DNA from: Sphingomonas sp. BT-65
GTDB taxonomy: Bacteria; Pseudomonadota; Alphaproteobacteria; Sphingomonadales; Sphingomonadaceae
Reading direction: 5' to 3'
Length of the DNA: 64,000 bases
Assembly: GCF_026107375.2 (NCBI RefSeq)
Contig: NZ_JAPCIA010000002.1
Coordinates: 584,001-648,000 of the forward strand
The position numbers and the translations under genes are program-made. The notes under the pieces are model-generated. The model saw nothing but the letters and a program-made list of their open reading frames with translations, ran no database searches and was not told the origin of the DNA. Positions 49,789 through 59,546 of this stretch are shown here, piece by piece (position 1 is the first letter of the stretch; each line of letters opens with the position of its first letter).

Positions 49789-52700
49789 ATGATCAACGAG
49801 CGGCTGGCCGGCCGAAAGGCTTGTTGCATGATGCGGACTTCGGTCGCTGGCGCGGCGTTGGCGACGGCGCTTGCGCTGGCGACCCCGGCGCTGGCCCAAG
49901 AGACGTGCACGACCACGCCAGCGCCCAGCCCTGCGCCTTCGGCGGCTGGCAATGGGGCACTTGCGTGCGGCTCGGGTGCGCAGGCAACCGCAAACGGAAC
50001 CGCGATGGGCGACGACGCGTCGGCGGGGATCTCGGGGGTCGCGATCGGCAGCTCCGCGGATGCAGGAGGTAACGGCGCCATTGCAATCGGCGGCTGGCGG
50101 GATCTCGACAGCGACGGCGTCATCGATCCCGGTGAAACGACCACCGCGGCCGGCCAGAGCGCGATTGCGCTCGGAGTCCGTGCGCAGGCGCTCTCGTCGC
50201 AGACCATCGCAATCGGAAACAACGCGCGCGCCATCAACAATTTCGGAATCGCGATCGGCCGCGATACGGTCGCGGACAATCTGGCAGTAGCGATCGGCGA
50301 TCACGCCTCGGCAACGGGGTGGAGTGCCGTCTCGGTCGGTGAATTCTCCAATGGCAGCGGGGAAAATGCAGCCGCCTTGGGCGCCTTCGCGACGGCGGAT
50401 CGCCTTTATAGTGTGGCGCTGGGTTCGAACTCCCAGGCAAATGCGGACTACGCCATTGCCATCGGCACGTCGCAGGCATCCGCGGCCCATGCGATCTCGC
50501 TCGGCGCGGACGCGCTTGCATCGTCGGCCAACAGCATGGCCCTTGGTCATCTCGCCCGCGCGACAAGCGGTACGGGGATCGCGATCGGGCTCGAGGCCTC
50601 GAGCAATGGCGGGATCGCGATCGGACGACGGGCGGGCAGCGGCGCCGCGGGATCGGTGGCGATCGGCGGAGGAGTGGACTTCAACGGCGATGGTTCGATC
50701 TCCGCAACCGAGATGGGCCTAGCGAGCGACACCGGCGTCGCGGTCGGCGGTGCGGCCCAGGCCGGCCAGCGCTATTCGACGTCGATCGGCTTTCGCACGC
50801 AGGCGAACGGGGAAAGCAGTACGGTGTTGGGTGCGCTCACCACCGCGTCCGGCGCCAATTCGACGGCGCTCGGCGCCTCCGCCGCGGCGAGTGATACGCT
50901 GGCGACCGCGGTTGGCAGCCTCGCTTATGCCGCCGACGCCTATACGACGGCGCTGGGTGGCTGGGCTTCGGCGTATGGCGATCGCTCGACCAGCGTCGGC
51001 TCGGGCGCGCTGGCAAACGGTGGATTGTCGACCGCCGTCGGCGCAGCCGCGCGAAGCGCCGCCGGCGCGGTCGGCCTGGGCGCCAACGCCTCGGCAGAGG
51101 GTAACAATTCGGTTGCAATCGGGCTCTGGTCCCGCGCGAGCCAGACCAATGCCATCGCCGTCGGCGGCTGGGTCGATCTCGACAATGACGCACAACTCGA
51201 CCCTGGCGAATTCACCGCTGCGACCGGCGTCGACTCGGTAGCGTTCGGCTCGCGCGCCGTAGCGAGTGCAGCAGATGCGCTCGCTTTCGGGCGGAGCGCG
51301 AACGCCGGCGGGATCGGCTCGATCGCGCTTGGGGCGGGGTCGGTGGCGGACGCCGACTATGTCGTGTCGGTCGGCAGCGCGCTCCAGCAGCGCAAGATCG
51401 TCCATGTCGCGGCGGGAAGCGTGAGCGCCGGCAGTACCGATGCAGTGAATGGCGACCAGCTCCATGCGACCAACCAGAATGTGAGCGCGGCACAGGCCAC
51501 GGCCGACATTGCGCGCAGCGAGGCGGCGGCGGCGCAGGCGACGGCCAATGGCGCAGTGACGGCAGCGGCGGCGGCGCAGGCGACGGGCAGCAGCGCGCTG
51601 GCGCACGCTGCGACGGCCCAAGGCACCGCGAACACGGCGCTTGCCAACGCTGCAACAGCGCAGAACTCGGCGAATACGGCAGTCGCCAACGCCGCATCGG
51701 CGCAAGGAACCGCGGACCTCGCCCGCAGTGAGGCCGCTAGCGCGCAGTCAACGGCGAGTACGGCACTCGCCAACGCCGCATCGGCGCAAGGAACCGCGGA
51801 CCTCGCCCGTGCCGAGGCCGCTAACGCGCAGTCAACGGCAAATACGGCGCTCGCCAACGCCGCATCGGCGCAAGGGACCGCGGACCTCGCCCGTGCCGAG
51901 GCCGCTAGCGCGCAGTCAACGGCAAGTACGGCGCTCGCCAACGCTGCCACTGCACAGACCACCGCCGAGACAGCTCGCGCCGAAGCCGCGACCGCCCAGT
52001 CTACGGCGAATACGGCGCGACAGGAAGCCGTGGCCGCGCAGACGCGTGCCGATACCGCGCACTCGCTTGCCCAGCAGGCCGTGGCGGGCAACCAGGTGAC
52101 CAAGGCGGTGGCCGATGCGGCGCTGGTCAATGCGGCCACCGCGCAGGCCACCGCGGACTATGCGCGCCTGCGCGCAGACCACGCGCAGGTACGCGCCGAC
52201 GCGGCGCAGACCAGCGCCCAACTCGCACAGGCGGTCGCCGAAAGCGCACGCGACAGCGCCTTGGCAGCGCAGACCGCCGCCGACCAAGCGCTCGCCCGCA
52301 CCGACTATATGGCGATGAATGGCATGACGGGTGCCAAGCCGGTCGCGACCGGCGCAAATGCCATGGCGCTGGGCAGCGGCGCCGCCGCCAGCGGCGACAA
52401 TGCGGTCGCCCTTGGCAGCGGCGCGATTGCCGAGAACGGCGCAGCAGTTGCGATCGGCTATGGCAATCGCGCCTCGGGCGCCGGAGCGGTGGCGATCGGT
52501 GATCCCAATGTCGCGACCGGTCGTGGCGCAGTAGCGCTCGGCGCCGACAACCGCGCTACTGGGACCGGCGCCGTAGCCATCGGCGCCGACAGCGTCGCGA
52601 ACGGTCAATCGGCTGTAGCCATTGGTTACGGCGCCAGGGCGTGGGCGGCCGGCAGCGTCGCGATCGGCGAGGGCGCGGTGGCGAGCCGCGCGGGTCAAGT

Positions 52701-53115
52701 TGCGCTCGGCACCAGCGTGTCGACCTACAGTATGCCCGGCATCGGCTCGACAGCGAGCCGGGCGGCGCAGTCGGGAGACGTACGCTATGTCACGTCCGAC
52801 GCTTCGGGCAATCTCGCGCTGTCCGACTTCGGGCCAGGAACGCTGGCCCAGCTCGACCGCCAGATGCGCGTAGACCGGCGCGAGATGCGCCAGGGCATCG
52901 CCACCGCTGTAGCAATTGGAACGGCGCCGATTCCGTCGGAGCCGGGCCGGACCAGTTACGTTCTCAACGGCGCGACCTATCGCGGCGAGCAGGCAGTGGG
53001 CGGCGGCATCGCGCATCGGCTCAATGTCGAGGATCCCGTCGCGCTCACTGCCGGCTTCGCCTATGGGGGTGGCAGGAACACCGCGGTGCGCGTCGGGGTG
53101 GCGGGCGAATTCTGA
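49789..53115 (+). CDS. YadA-like trimeric autotransporter adhesin with EF-hand-like loops in the head
   Basis: This 1108-aa protein has a signal peptide ending LATPALAQ. Its head (about residues 50-560) is built of YadA-type left-handed beta repeats (AIGxxAxAxGxxSxAIG). An Ala/Gln/Thr-rich coiled-coil stalk (about 564-837) includes three 84-bp tandem repeats. A second short head (about 845-990) and the C-terminal anchor barrel (VALTAGFAYGGGRNTAVRVG) follow. Three 12-residue loops, DLDSDGVIDPGE (105-116), DFNGDGSISATE (297-308) and DLDNDAQLDPGE (463-474), fit the EF-hand calcium pattern. AGAGGGGG precedes ATG 49789. It forms trimers on the cell surface; attachment or biofilm roles are known for the family. 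Confidence 0.93.
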   Translation: MINERLAGRKACCMMRTSVAGAALATALALATPALAQETCTTTPAPSPAPSAAGNGALACGSGAQATANGTAMGDDASAGISGVAIGSSADAGGNGAIAIGGWRDLDSDGVIDPGETTTAAGQSAIALGVRAQALSSQTIAIGNNARAINNFGIAIGRDTVADNLAVAIGDHASATGWSAVSVGEFSNGSGENAAALGAFATADRLYSVALGSNSQANADYAIAIGTSQASAAHAISLGADALASSANSMALGHLARATSGTGIAIGLEASSNGGIAIGRRAGSGAAGSVAIGGGVDFNGDGSISATEMGLASDTGVAVGGAAQAGQRYSTSIGFRTQANGESSTVLGALTTASGANSTALGASAAASDTLATAVGSLAYAADAYTTALGGWASAYGDRSTSVGSGALANGGLSTAVGAAARSAAGAVGLGANASAEGNNSVAIGLWSRASQTNAIAVGGWVDLDNDAQLDPGEFTAATGVDSVAFGSRAVASAADALAFGRSANAGGIGSIALGAGSVADADYVVSVGSALQQRKIVHVAAGSVSAGSTDAVNGDQLHATNQNVSAAQATADIARSEAAAAQATANGAVTAAAAAQATGSSALAHAATAQGTANTALANAATAQNSANTAVANAASAQGTADLARSEAASAQSTASTALANAASAQGTADLARAEAANAQSTANTALANAASAQGTADLARAEAASAQSTASTALANAATAQTTAETARAEAATAQSTANTARQEAVAAQTRADTAHSLAQQAVAGNQVTKAVADAALVNAATAQATADYARLRADHAQVRADAAQTSAQLAQAVAESARDSALAAQTAADQALARTDYMAMNGMTGAKPVATGANAMALGSGAAASGDNAVALGSGAIAENGAAVAIGYGNRASGAGAVAIGDPNVATGRGAVALGADNRATGTGAVAIGADSVANGQSAVAIGYGARAWAAGSVAIGEGAVASRAGQVALGTSVSTYSMPGIGSTASRAAQSGDVRYVTSDASGNLALSDFGPGTLAQLDRQMRVDRREMRQGIATAVAIGTAPIPSEPGRTSYVLNGATYRGEQAVGGGIAHRLNVEDPVALTAGFAYGGGRNTAVRVGVAGEF
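51694..51945 (+). repeat. Three 84-bp tandem repeats in the adhesin stalk
   Basis: Copies start at 51694, 51778 and 51862 with few base changes. Each encodes a 28-residue unit around ASAQGTADLARAEAA and AQSTANTALANA, i.e. four heptads of coiled coil. Near-identity at the DNA level points to recent duplication. Confidence 0.9.
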
Positions 53116-53315
53116 GCAGCGACGCGTCGAGATCCTGTTGCGCCGCATGCCCGCCAGATGAGAACAGGGCCCCGAACGCTATGCGCCGGAAACGACGAGC
53201 CGCTTTCGGGATAGTCGATGCAAGCGGCGAATAACCGCTGTGCGGGCGCCTAGCCGCCGCTCGCGAGCAAACCCGGTCGCCTTCTGGTTGGCTGGGATCA
53301 TTCCTGCTCCATTCC

Positions 53316-54413
53316 TCAAGGGACGATCATGGCGAAGACATACGCGGCGAGGACGACCAGATGAACAGCGCCCTGCAGGATTGTCGTCCGTCCGGTTCCA
53401 AAGGATAGTACCGCCACGATCAGGGACAGCGCGAGCAGTGTGATACCCTTCGCATCGAGGCCCAGCGAGAGCGGCCAATCCATGATCAGCGCCGCGACGG
53501 CGACCGTGGGAATGGTAAGGCCGATCGTCGCGAGGGCCGATCCCAAGGCGAGATTGAGGCTCGTCTGAAGACGATTGCGCCGCGCGGCTCGGAGCGCGGC
53601 GAGGCTCTCCGGCATCAGGACCAGGGCTGCGATCACCATGCCGACCAGCGCGCGCGGCAAAGCGGCCGTCGCGACCGCCGCTTCAAGCGGGTGCGACAAC
53701 GTCTTCGCCAGAAGAATGACGCTGACCAGGGCGATCAGGAGAAGCGCGAGCGATCGCGCCGCCCGCCGGTTGGAGGGAGGAACGGCGTGCGCGTCCGAAT
53801 GCAGGTCGCCGGTGCCCTCCGGCAGAAAATAGTCTCGATGGCGGATGGTCTGCACGAAGACAAAGGTCGCGTAGAGGGTCGTCGAGACCAAGGCGATGAA
53901 AGCCAGCTGGGATCGCGAATAGCCGGGAAGGGCCGCACCGACGGTGAAGCTCGGCAGCACCAAGACCAGCGTCGCCATCGCCGCCAGCACGCACAGCGCG
54001 GCGTTGACACCCTCGAGCACGAAGCGCTGCTCGCGATGACGCACCCCACCGACCAGCAGGCACGCCCCGACCAGCCCGTTGAGGATGAGCATGATCGCGG
54101 CAAACACCGTGTCGCGCGGCAAGGCAGGGTTAGCCGAGCCACTCAGCATCATCGACAAGATTAGCGAGGCTTCAATGATCGTCACCGCGACGGCGAGGAT
54201 CAGCGTGCCGAACGGCTCGCCGACCCGGTGCGCGACGACCTCGGCATGATGGACAGCTACCAGGACGCAGCCGGCAAGCACGACGCTCGCCAGGATGATG
54301 CCGGCGCTGCCCAGGGCAAGCGGTCGAACCCAGAGGAAACCAAGGCCCAAAACGGGCATCCAGTGCGACCAGCCCGACGCGATCGCGCGATATCCCTGAA
54401 AGACGGTGGGCAC
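53316..54413 (-). CDS. chaA: Calcium/proton antiporter (ChaA type, CaCA superfamily)
   Basis: This 365-aa protein has about ten or eleven membrane helices and the two CaCA repeats. The first is AHRVGEPFGTLILAVAVTII with Glu in EASLI. The second is VLMPESLAALRAARRNRLQT, then LALGSALATIGLTIP. These match E. coli ChaA, an inner-membrane exporter of Ca2+ (and Na+/K+) in exchange for protons. GTG 54413 gives a short cytoplasmic lead before helix 1; the longer frame to 54470 would overlap the groEL terminator. It is transcribed toward the autotransporter, convergent, and follows groEL on the same strand after that terminator. Confidence 0.88.
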   Translation of the reverse strand: MPTVFQGYRAIASGWSHWMPVLGLGFLWVRPLALGSAGIILASVVLAGCVLVAVHHAEVVAHRVGEPFGTLILAVAVTIIEASLILSMMLSGSANPALPRDTVFAAIMLILNGLVGACLLVGGVRHREQRFVLEGVNAALCVLAAMATLVLVLPSFTVGAALPGYSRSQLAFIALVSTTLYATFVFVQTIRHRDYFLPEGTGDLHSDAHAVPPSNRRAARSLALLLIALVSVILLAKTLSHPLEAAVATAALPRALVGMVIAALVLMPESLAALRAARRNRLQTSLNLALGSALATIGLTIPTVAVAALIMDWPLSLGLDAKGITLLALSLIVAVLSFGTGRTTILQGAVHLVVLAAYVFAMIVP

Positions 54414-54427
54414 TGCCGGAAGACCGG

Positions 54428-54458
54428 AAAAAAGGGGAGCCCGATCTCGGGCTCCCCT
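54428..54458 (-). terminator. Rho-independent terminator of groEL
   Basis: AGGGGAGCCCG / CGGGCTCCCCT forms an 11-12-bp stem with a T-run on the minus strand opposite 54428-54433. It lies directly after the groEL stop at 54467. Confidence 0.9.
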
Positions 54459-54466
54459 GAGGTCAA

Positions 54467-56453
<1,987 letters not shown>

Positions 56454-56523
56454 GCATAACCTCCAGATGCAAAACAGGATGTGATAGCCCTCTCGTCCGT
56501 TTCGAACGTGAGGCGGCGCCGAG

Positions 56524-56550
56524 CTAGGAAAGCGATTTTTGGCGTTCAAG
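56524..56550 (-). promoter_or_regulatory. Candidate heat-shock (RpoH) promoter of groES-groEL
   Basis: On the minus strand, CTTGAA (56545-56550) is followed after 15 bp by TCCTAG (56524-56529). The -35 box is good; the -10 box is a poor match. Spacing and position, about 70 bp from the groES start, are reasonable. Confidence 0.4.
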
Positions 56551-56567
56551 AGGGCCGCAGAAAAAAT

Positions 56568-56594
56568 TTAGCACTCAGGCTGCAGCAGTGCCAA
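56568..56594 (-). promoter_or_regulatory. Degenerate CIRCE (HrcA-binding) element
   Basis: TTAGCACTC-N9-CAGTGCCAA differs from the consensus TTAGCACTC-N9-GAGTGCTAA at two positions in the right arm. The left arm is perfect. It lies about 115-140 bp upstream of groES. Confidence 0.65.
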
Positions 56595-56704
56595 CCCGGA
56601 TGCACGAGCCCTCTTGACGGGGCCGGCAGCCGCAACAAAATTCCTCCTGCGGACTTGGATCCGCACCGACGAGAAAGGAGCGACACAAGGAAAGGAGGCC
56701 GGTC

Positions 56705-56941
56705 ATGTCGCAGCCATTTTCGCGTTTTTCACACCCCTTCGACGTAGCGCGCCATCCGAGCCTGGAGCCGGAAGTCAAGCGCGCCATCCTTGCATCCTGG
56801 GCATCCGATCGTTCGGCGGTCGAGGATCATCCAGCGTTGCGCAAGCCGCCTGGCGCGAACCGTGCCGTTCCGATCGACGACGTCCTCGAGGCCATGCGCG
56901 CGCTTGATGAAGACGCAGGCGCGGGAACGCCGCTGCAATGA
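56705..56941 (+). CDS. Small hypothetical protein upstream of usg
   Basis: The 78-aa product MSQPFSRFSHPFDVARHPSL continues with PEVKRAILASWASDRSAVEDH and PIDDVLEAMRALDE. This V-K-R-A-I-L-A-S-W-x-S-D-x-x-A-V pattern recurs in small alphaproteobacterial proteins of unknown role. An AAGGAGG site precedes the ATG. It overlaps usg by four bases (ATGA), making the first gene of a three-gene operon divergent from groES. Its position between chaperone genes suggests stress regulation, which is only inferred. Confidence 0.7.
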   Translation: MSQPFSRFSHPFDVARHPSLEPEVKRAILASWASDRSAVEDHPALRKPPGANRAVPIDDVLEAMRALDEDAGAGTPLQ

Positions 56942-57207
56942 GCGATCGCGCATTCATCGCTCAGCTCGACGGCTATGGCCTGACGATGGCGGAGATCCAC
57001 TATCACCGCCCCGACGCACCCTCGCTGCTCCAGCTGTTCGTGTGGCAGGACTATGATCTGGCTCCGGATTTTCCGGTGCTGTTCGCCTTCCTCGATCACT
57101 GGCACCGGGAAATCGAGGCCGCGCTGCATTCCGTCCGCGTTGCTCACAACCAGCTCATCAGGCCGGCGGAGTGGCGCGCGGTCGACGGGGTCATCTCGAT
57201 CCAATGA
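56938..57207 (+). CDS. Usg family protein
   Basis: This 89-aa protein begins MSDRAFIAQLDGYGLTMAEI and includes YHRPDAPSLLQLFVWQDYDLAPDFP, VRVAHNQLIRPAEWR and AVDGVISIQ. This agrees almost block by block with the Usg family, first named near tryptophan genes and of unknown biochemical function. Start and stop both overlap the neighbours by four bases. It lies in a group of heat-shock genes. The 89-residue length is normal for the family. Confidence 0.85.
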   Translation: MSDRAFIAQLDGYGLTMAEIHYHRPDAPSLLQLFVWQDYDLAPDFPVLFAFLDHWHREIEAALHSVRVAHNQLIRPAEWRAVDGVISIQ

Positions 57208-57590
57208 AGCGATCGCTTCGTCAGCGGTGGCGCGAGCGCGGCGGCCGAATGGTGCATATTGTGCTCCCATTCGACGACATCATGGAGTTCGCGCTCGCCC
57301 TCCTCGCGCTGACGCCGGTCGAGCTCGAAGCATTGGGCTGGACCTTTGCCGACCGCAAGCGCCTGCTCGATCATTTCCTCGCGTCGGGGAAGAACGTTCA
57401 AGGGAGAAAGGTCGAAGACATTGCGAGGATTCCGGTCGAGCTCGCGTTGCCGCAGCGCGACGTGGATCGTCTGCAGCAATTCGCGCGGCGCGAGCTTCCC
57501 AAGACGGTGAGCAATGCCGGCGTGATCGATCGCGTGCTGAACGCCCTCGACCGTGCCTCGCATCGATCGCTACAGCCAATGTCGGGCTAA
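57204..57590 (+). CDS. Hypothetical helical protein downstream of usg
   Basis: The 128-aa product MKRSLRQRWRERGGRMVHIV continues with PFDDIMEFALALLALTPVELEAL and DRKRLLDHFLASGKNVQGRKVED. It is helical and charged. No family is recognised. ATG 57204 overlaps the usg stop (ATGA), so it is probably translated from the same mRNA. The alternative start at 57171 would reach into usg. A possible role with the chaperones is only suggested by position. Confidence 0.6.
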   Translation: MKRSLRQRWRERGGRMVHIVLPFDDIMEFALALLALTPVELEALGWTFADRKRLLDHFLASGKNVQGRKVEDIARIPVELALPQRDVDRLQQFARRELPKTVSNAGVIDRVLNALDRASHRSLQPMSG

Positions 57591-57743
57591 GCGGCTCCTC
57601 CGGGTCGGCAAGCTCTGACCGCGGGTTGATCAACGCATGCGCGATCAGGCGCCGCTCAGCACGACGACGCCTAACCGTGCCGGTCCGACATGATCCCCTC
57701 TTTGGCGAATGGCCCGGAACCCGCGTTCCGGGCCAAACCGTCG

Positions 57744-58259
57744 TCATGCCGCCTTGCCATTGACCGGAATGCGCCGGACATTTTCGTTGGCGATTTCAGT
57801 CCTGGGTAATGTCACAGTGAGCACCCCGTTCCGGAAGGTCGCGTTCGCCTTGTCGCGATCGATGCCCTTGGGAAGGCCGATGCGCCGTTCGAAGCGGCCG
57901 TAGCTGCGCTCCGAATAGCCGCGATCCTTGTCCTCGATTTCGGACCGCTTCTCGCCGCGCAGCGTGAGGACGCCGTCCTCGACGGTAATCTCGACATCTT
58001 TCTCGTCGAGACCAGGCAGTTCGACCGTGATGCGCAGCTCCTTGTCGGTCTCGGCAAGCTCGACATGCGGCCAGCCGACCGCGCGATCGAGACCGGTGAA
58101 CGCCGGCGTCCCGAACCCACGCAGGACATCGTCGAACAGCCGGTTCACTTCGCGATGAAGCGAGAGCAGCGGATGGGAATCACCGTCGCGCTCGGGGCGG
58201 ACCGGAACCGGAAGCCGGTTTTCCTGCCGGCTCCAGGGAATGAGATCACGAATAGCCAT
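57744..58259 (-). CDS. Hsp20 family small heat-shock protein, copy 1
   Basis: This 171-aa protein has an N-terminal arm and an alpha-crystallin domain (about residues 60-155). VELAETDKELRITVELPGLD opens it, and EDGVLTLRGEKRSE and FRNGVLTVTLPR contain the conserved G-x-L motif. An I-x-I-like RRIPVNG tail lies at the end. Small heat-shock proteins hold unfolding proteins for refolding by GroEL and DnaK. AAGGAG precedes ATG 58259. It follows the second Hsp20 gene on the same strand with an 88-bp gap. It belongs to class A by sequence feel. Confidence 0.92.
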   Translation of the reverse strand: MAIRDLIPWSRQENRLPVPVRPERDGDSHPLLSLHREVNRLFDDVLRGFGTPAFTGLDRAVGWPHVELAETDKELRITVELPGLDEKDVEITVEDGVLTLRGEKRSEIEDKDRGYSERSYGRFERRIGLPKGIDRDKANATFRNGVLTVTLPRTEIANENVRRIPVNGKAA

Positions 58260-58347
58260 GATGATCATCTCCTTTTCTGGCTGGATGTGGGACATGGCCT
58301 GCCGGTCCGTCCAAGGACGGCGCCGGCAAACCGGTTGACGCCAAGAA

Positions 58348-58821
58348 TCAAGCCGCTTCGCGATCCTTGCTCTTGGACGCTTCGATCCGATCGTTGGCAG
58401 CGTTGCTGCCGCCGATCGCGATCCGGCGCGGCTTCATCGCCTCGGGCACCACGCGCTTCAGCGCGATGTTCAGCAAGCCGTTCTCGAAGCTGGCATTGCC
58501 CGCTTCGATGAAGTCGGCAAGCTGGAAGCGCCGTTCGAAGGCGCGCGCGGCGATGCCGCGATGCAGATACTCGCCATTGCCGTCGTCCTCGGCGCGCTTG
58601 CCGGTGACGGTAAGCTGGTTCTGCTGAGCCACCACCTCGATATCCTCGGGGCGGAAGCCTGCTACTGCGAGGGTGATGCGATAGCTGTCTTCACCATCTT
58701 TGAGGATATCGAACGGCGGATAACCGTCATCCTCGCGCGCGCCCGCTTCGAGCAGGTTGAACAAGCGGTCGAAGCCGACCGTCGAGCGCCGATAAGGCGC
58801 AAAGTCAAAATTGGTTCTCAT
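58348..58821 (-). CDS. Hsp20 family small heat-shock protein, copy 2 (IbpA-like)
   Basis: This 157-aa protein begins MRTNFDFAPYRRSTVGFDRL and contains NLLEAGAREDDGYPPFDILK, YRITLAVAGFRPEDIEVVAQ and FENGLLNIALKRVVPEAMKP. This is the E. coli IbpA/IbpB class, common in alphaproteobacteria. It acts as a holding chaperone with aggregated proteins. ATG 58821 is chosen because GGAGGA lies seven bases upstream. A hairpin with the ROSE-type UCGCU motif (58828-58845) masks that ribosome site, suggesting translation opens with heat. It is the first gene of the Hsp20 pair. Confidence 0.92.
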   Translation of the reverse strand: MRTNFDFAPYRRSTVGFDRLFNLLEAGAREDDGYPPFDILKDGEDSYRITLAVAGFRPEDIEVVAQQNQLTVTGKRAEDDGNGEYLHRGIAARAFERRFQLADFIEAGNASFENGLLNIALKRVVPEAMKPRRIAIGGSNAANDRIEASKSKDREAA

Positions 58822-58827
58822 ATCCAA

Positions 58828-58845
58828 ATCCTCCATTGAAGCGAT
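58828..58845 (-). promoter_or_regulatory. ROSE-like RNA thermometer hairpin before Hsp20 copy 2
   Basis: On the minus strand AUCGCUUC-AAU-GGAGGAU folds: CUUC with GGAG and AUC with GAU, leaving one unpaired G opposite the Shine-Dalgarno sequence. UCGCU fits the conserved U-U/C-GCU of ROSE elements, where this bulged G is important for sensing. Confidence 0.55.
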
Positions 58846-59043
58846 CTGGGCATGAGTAGCGCCGGAAAGAGAGAGCCGGCGCCCTCTGTGTCCAGCCGGA
58901 CCCGAACAACGGCGCCCGGTACGAAGATAGTTAGGAAACGGGACGAACGCTTCAAGAGCATTTATGCACCTGGCCGGCTAACTTCGGCGCCACCGCGTCA
59001 CTCGCGCATTCTTCGGTTAATGAACCAAAGGCAGCTTTAGGGT

Positions 59044-59460
59044 CTACCCGCGGAATGGCTGAACGTCTGCAATGAGGGCGCGTAGCTGCCCATCCACCGC
59101 GTGGCCGATCCGCTGGCGTGTTCGGCACCGGAACGGCCTGGCCCGACATCGCCGTCGCGCTCGTTCTGGCCGGCCTCGGCATTTCGGGCGGCTGGCATAT
59201 CGTCGGCCAGGCGTTTGGCGAGGCGAACAGGCTGACATTCGCTTCGACCGGTCCCTTGGCATAGCCGAAATCGATCGATGCGATGTCGGCGGTCTCTGCT
59301 TTGAGCTTCGCATAGGGAACGACGCGCGACGGACCGTTCGCCCCATCGCAGTGGGGCCGTGCAGCACGAGCTGGCGAACGCGATGGTTGAGCAGATCGAA
59401 GTCGCGAGCGCGATCGAGAATGTCGCTTGAGGTCCGCCTCGCATAGACCCGGGTCTTCAT
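59044..59460 (-). pseudogene. Possible broken gene, family unknown
   Basis: One frame reads MKTRVYARRTSSDILDRARD and DLLNHRVRQLVLHGPTAMG; sense-like text then shifts to another frame (SRVVPYAKLKAETADIASID then VEANVSLFASPNAWPTICQP). A single frameshift near 59345 would join the two. No family is recognised, so it may instead be chance. Confidence 0.3.
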
Positions 59461-59500
59461 TTTCCACGCCGGTTCACACGCTCTCCCAAACGCTCCCTCA

Positions 59501-59530
59501 CCCGGCCCCTCCCTATCGGCCGGGCTTTTT
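59501..59530 (+). terminator. Rho-independent terminator or leader attenuator before the DUF418 gene
   Basis: CCCGGCC (59501-59507) pairs with GGCCGGG (59518-59524), followed by CTTTTTG. No intact plus-strand gene lies just upstream, so it may end an unseen transcript or attenuate the one for the DUF418 gene, whose GAGGAG site is immediately after it. Confidence 0.65.
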
Positions 59531-59546
59531 GAGGAGCAACACAGAC

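Larger units (their letters stand above)
58822..59546. other. 725-bp spacer: Hsp20 leader, decayed frame, terminator
   Basis: The Hsp20 side holds the ROSE-like hairpin. The 59044-59460 stretch has overlapping minus-strand frames with protein-like words (DILDRARDFDLLNHRVRQLV in one frame, VVPYAKLKAETADIASIDFG in another), suggesting a broken gene. A terminator lies at 59501-59530. Confidence 0.5.

Noticed and set aside
48754..50550. 598-codon minus-strand open frame
   Set aside because: Only the part from about 49620 downward is protein-like. The remainder is antisense to the autotransporter and Arg-rich without domains.
51694..51945. Regular repeats read as a possible CRISPR array
   Set aside because: The 84-bp units are contiguous without unique spacers and encode coiled-coil heptads inside an open adhesin frame.
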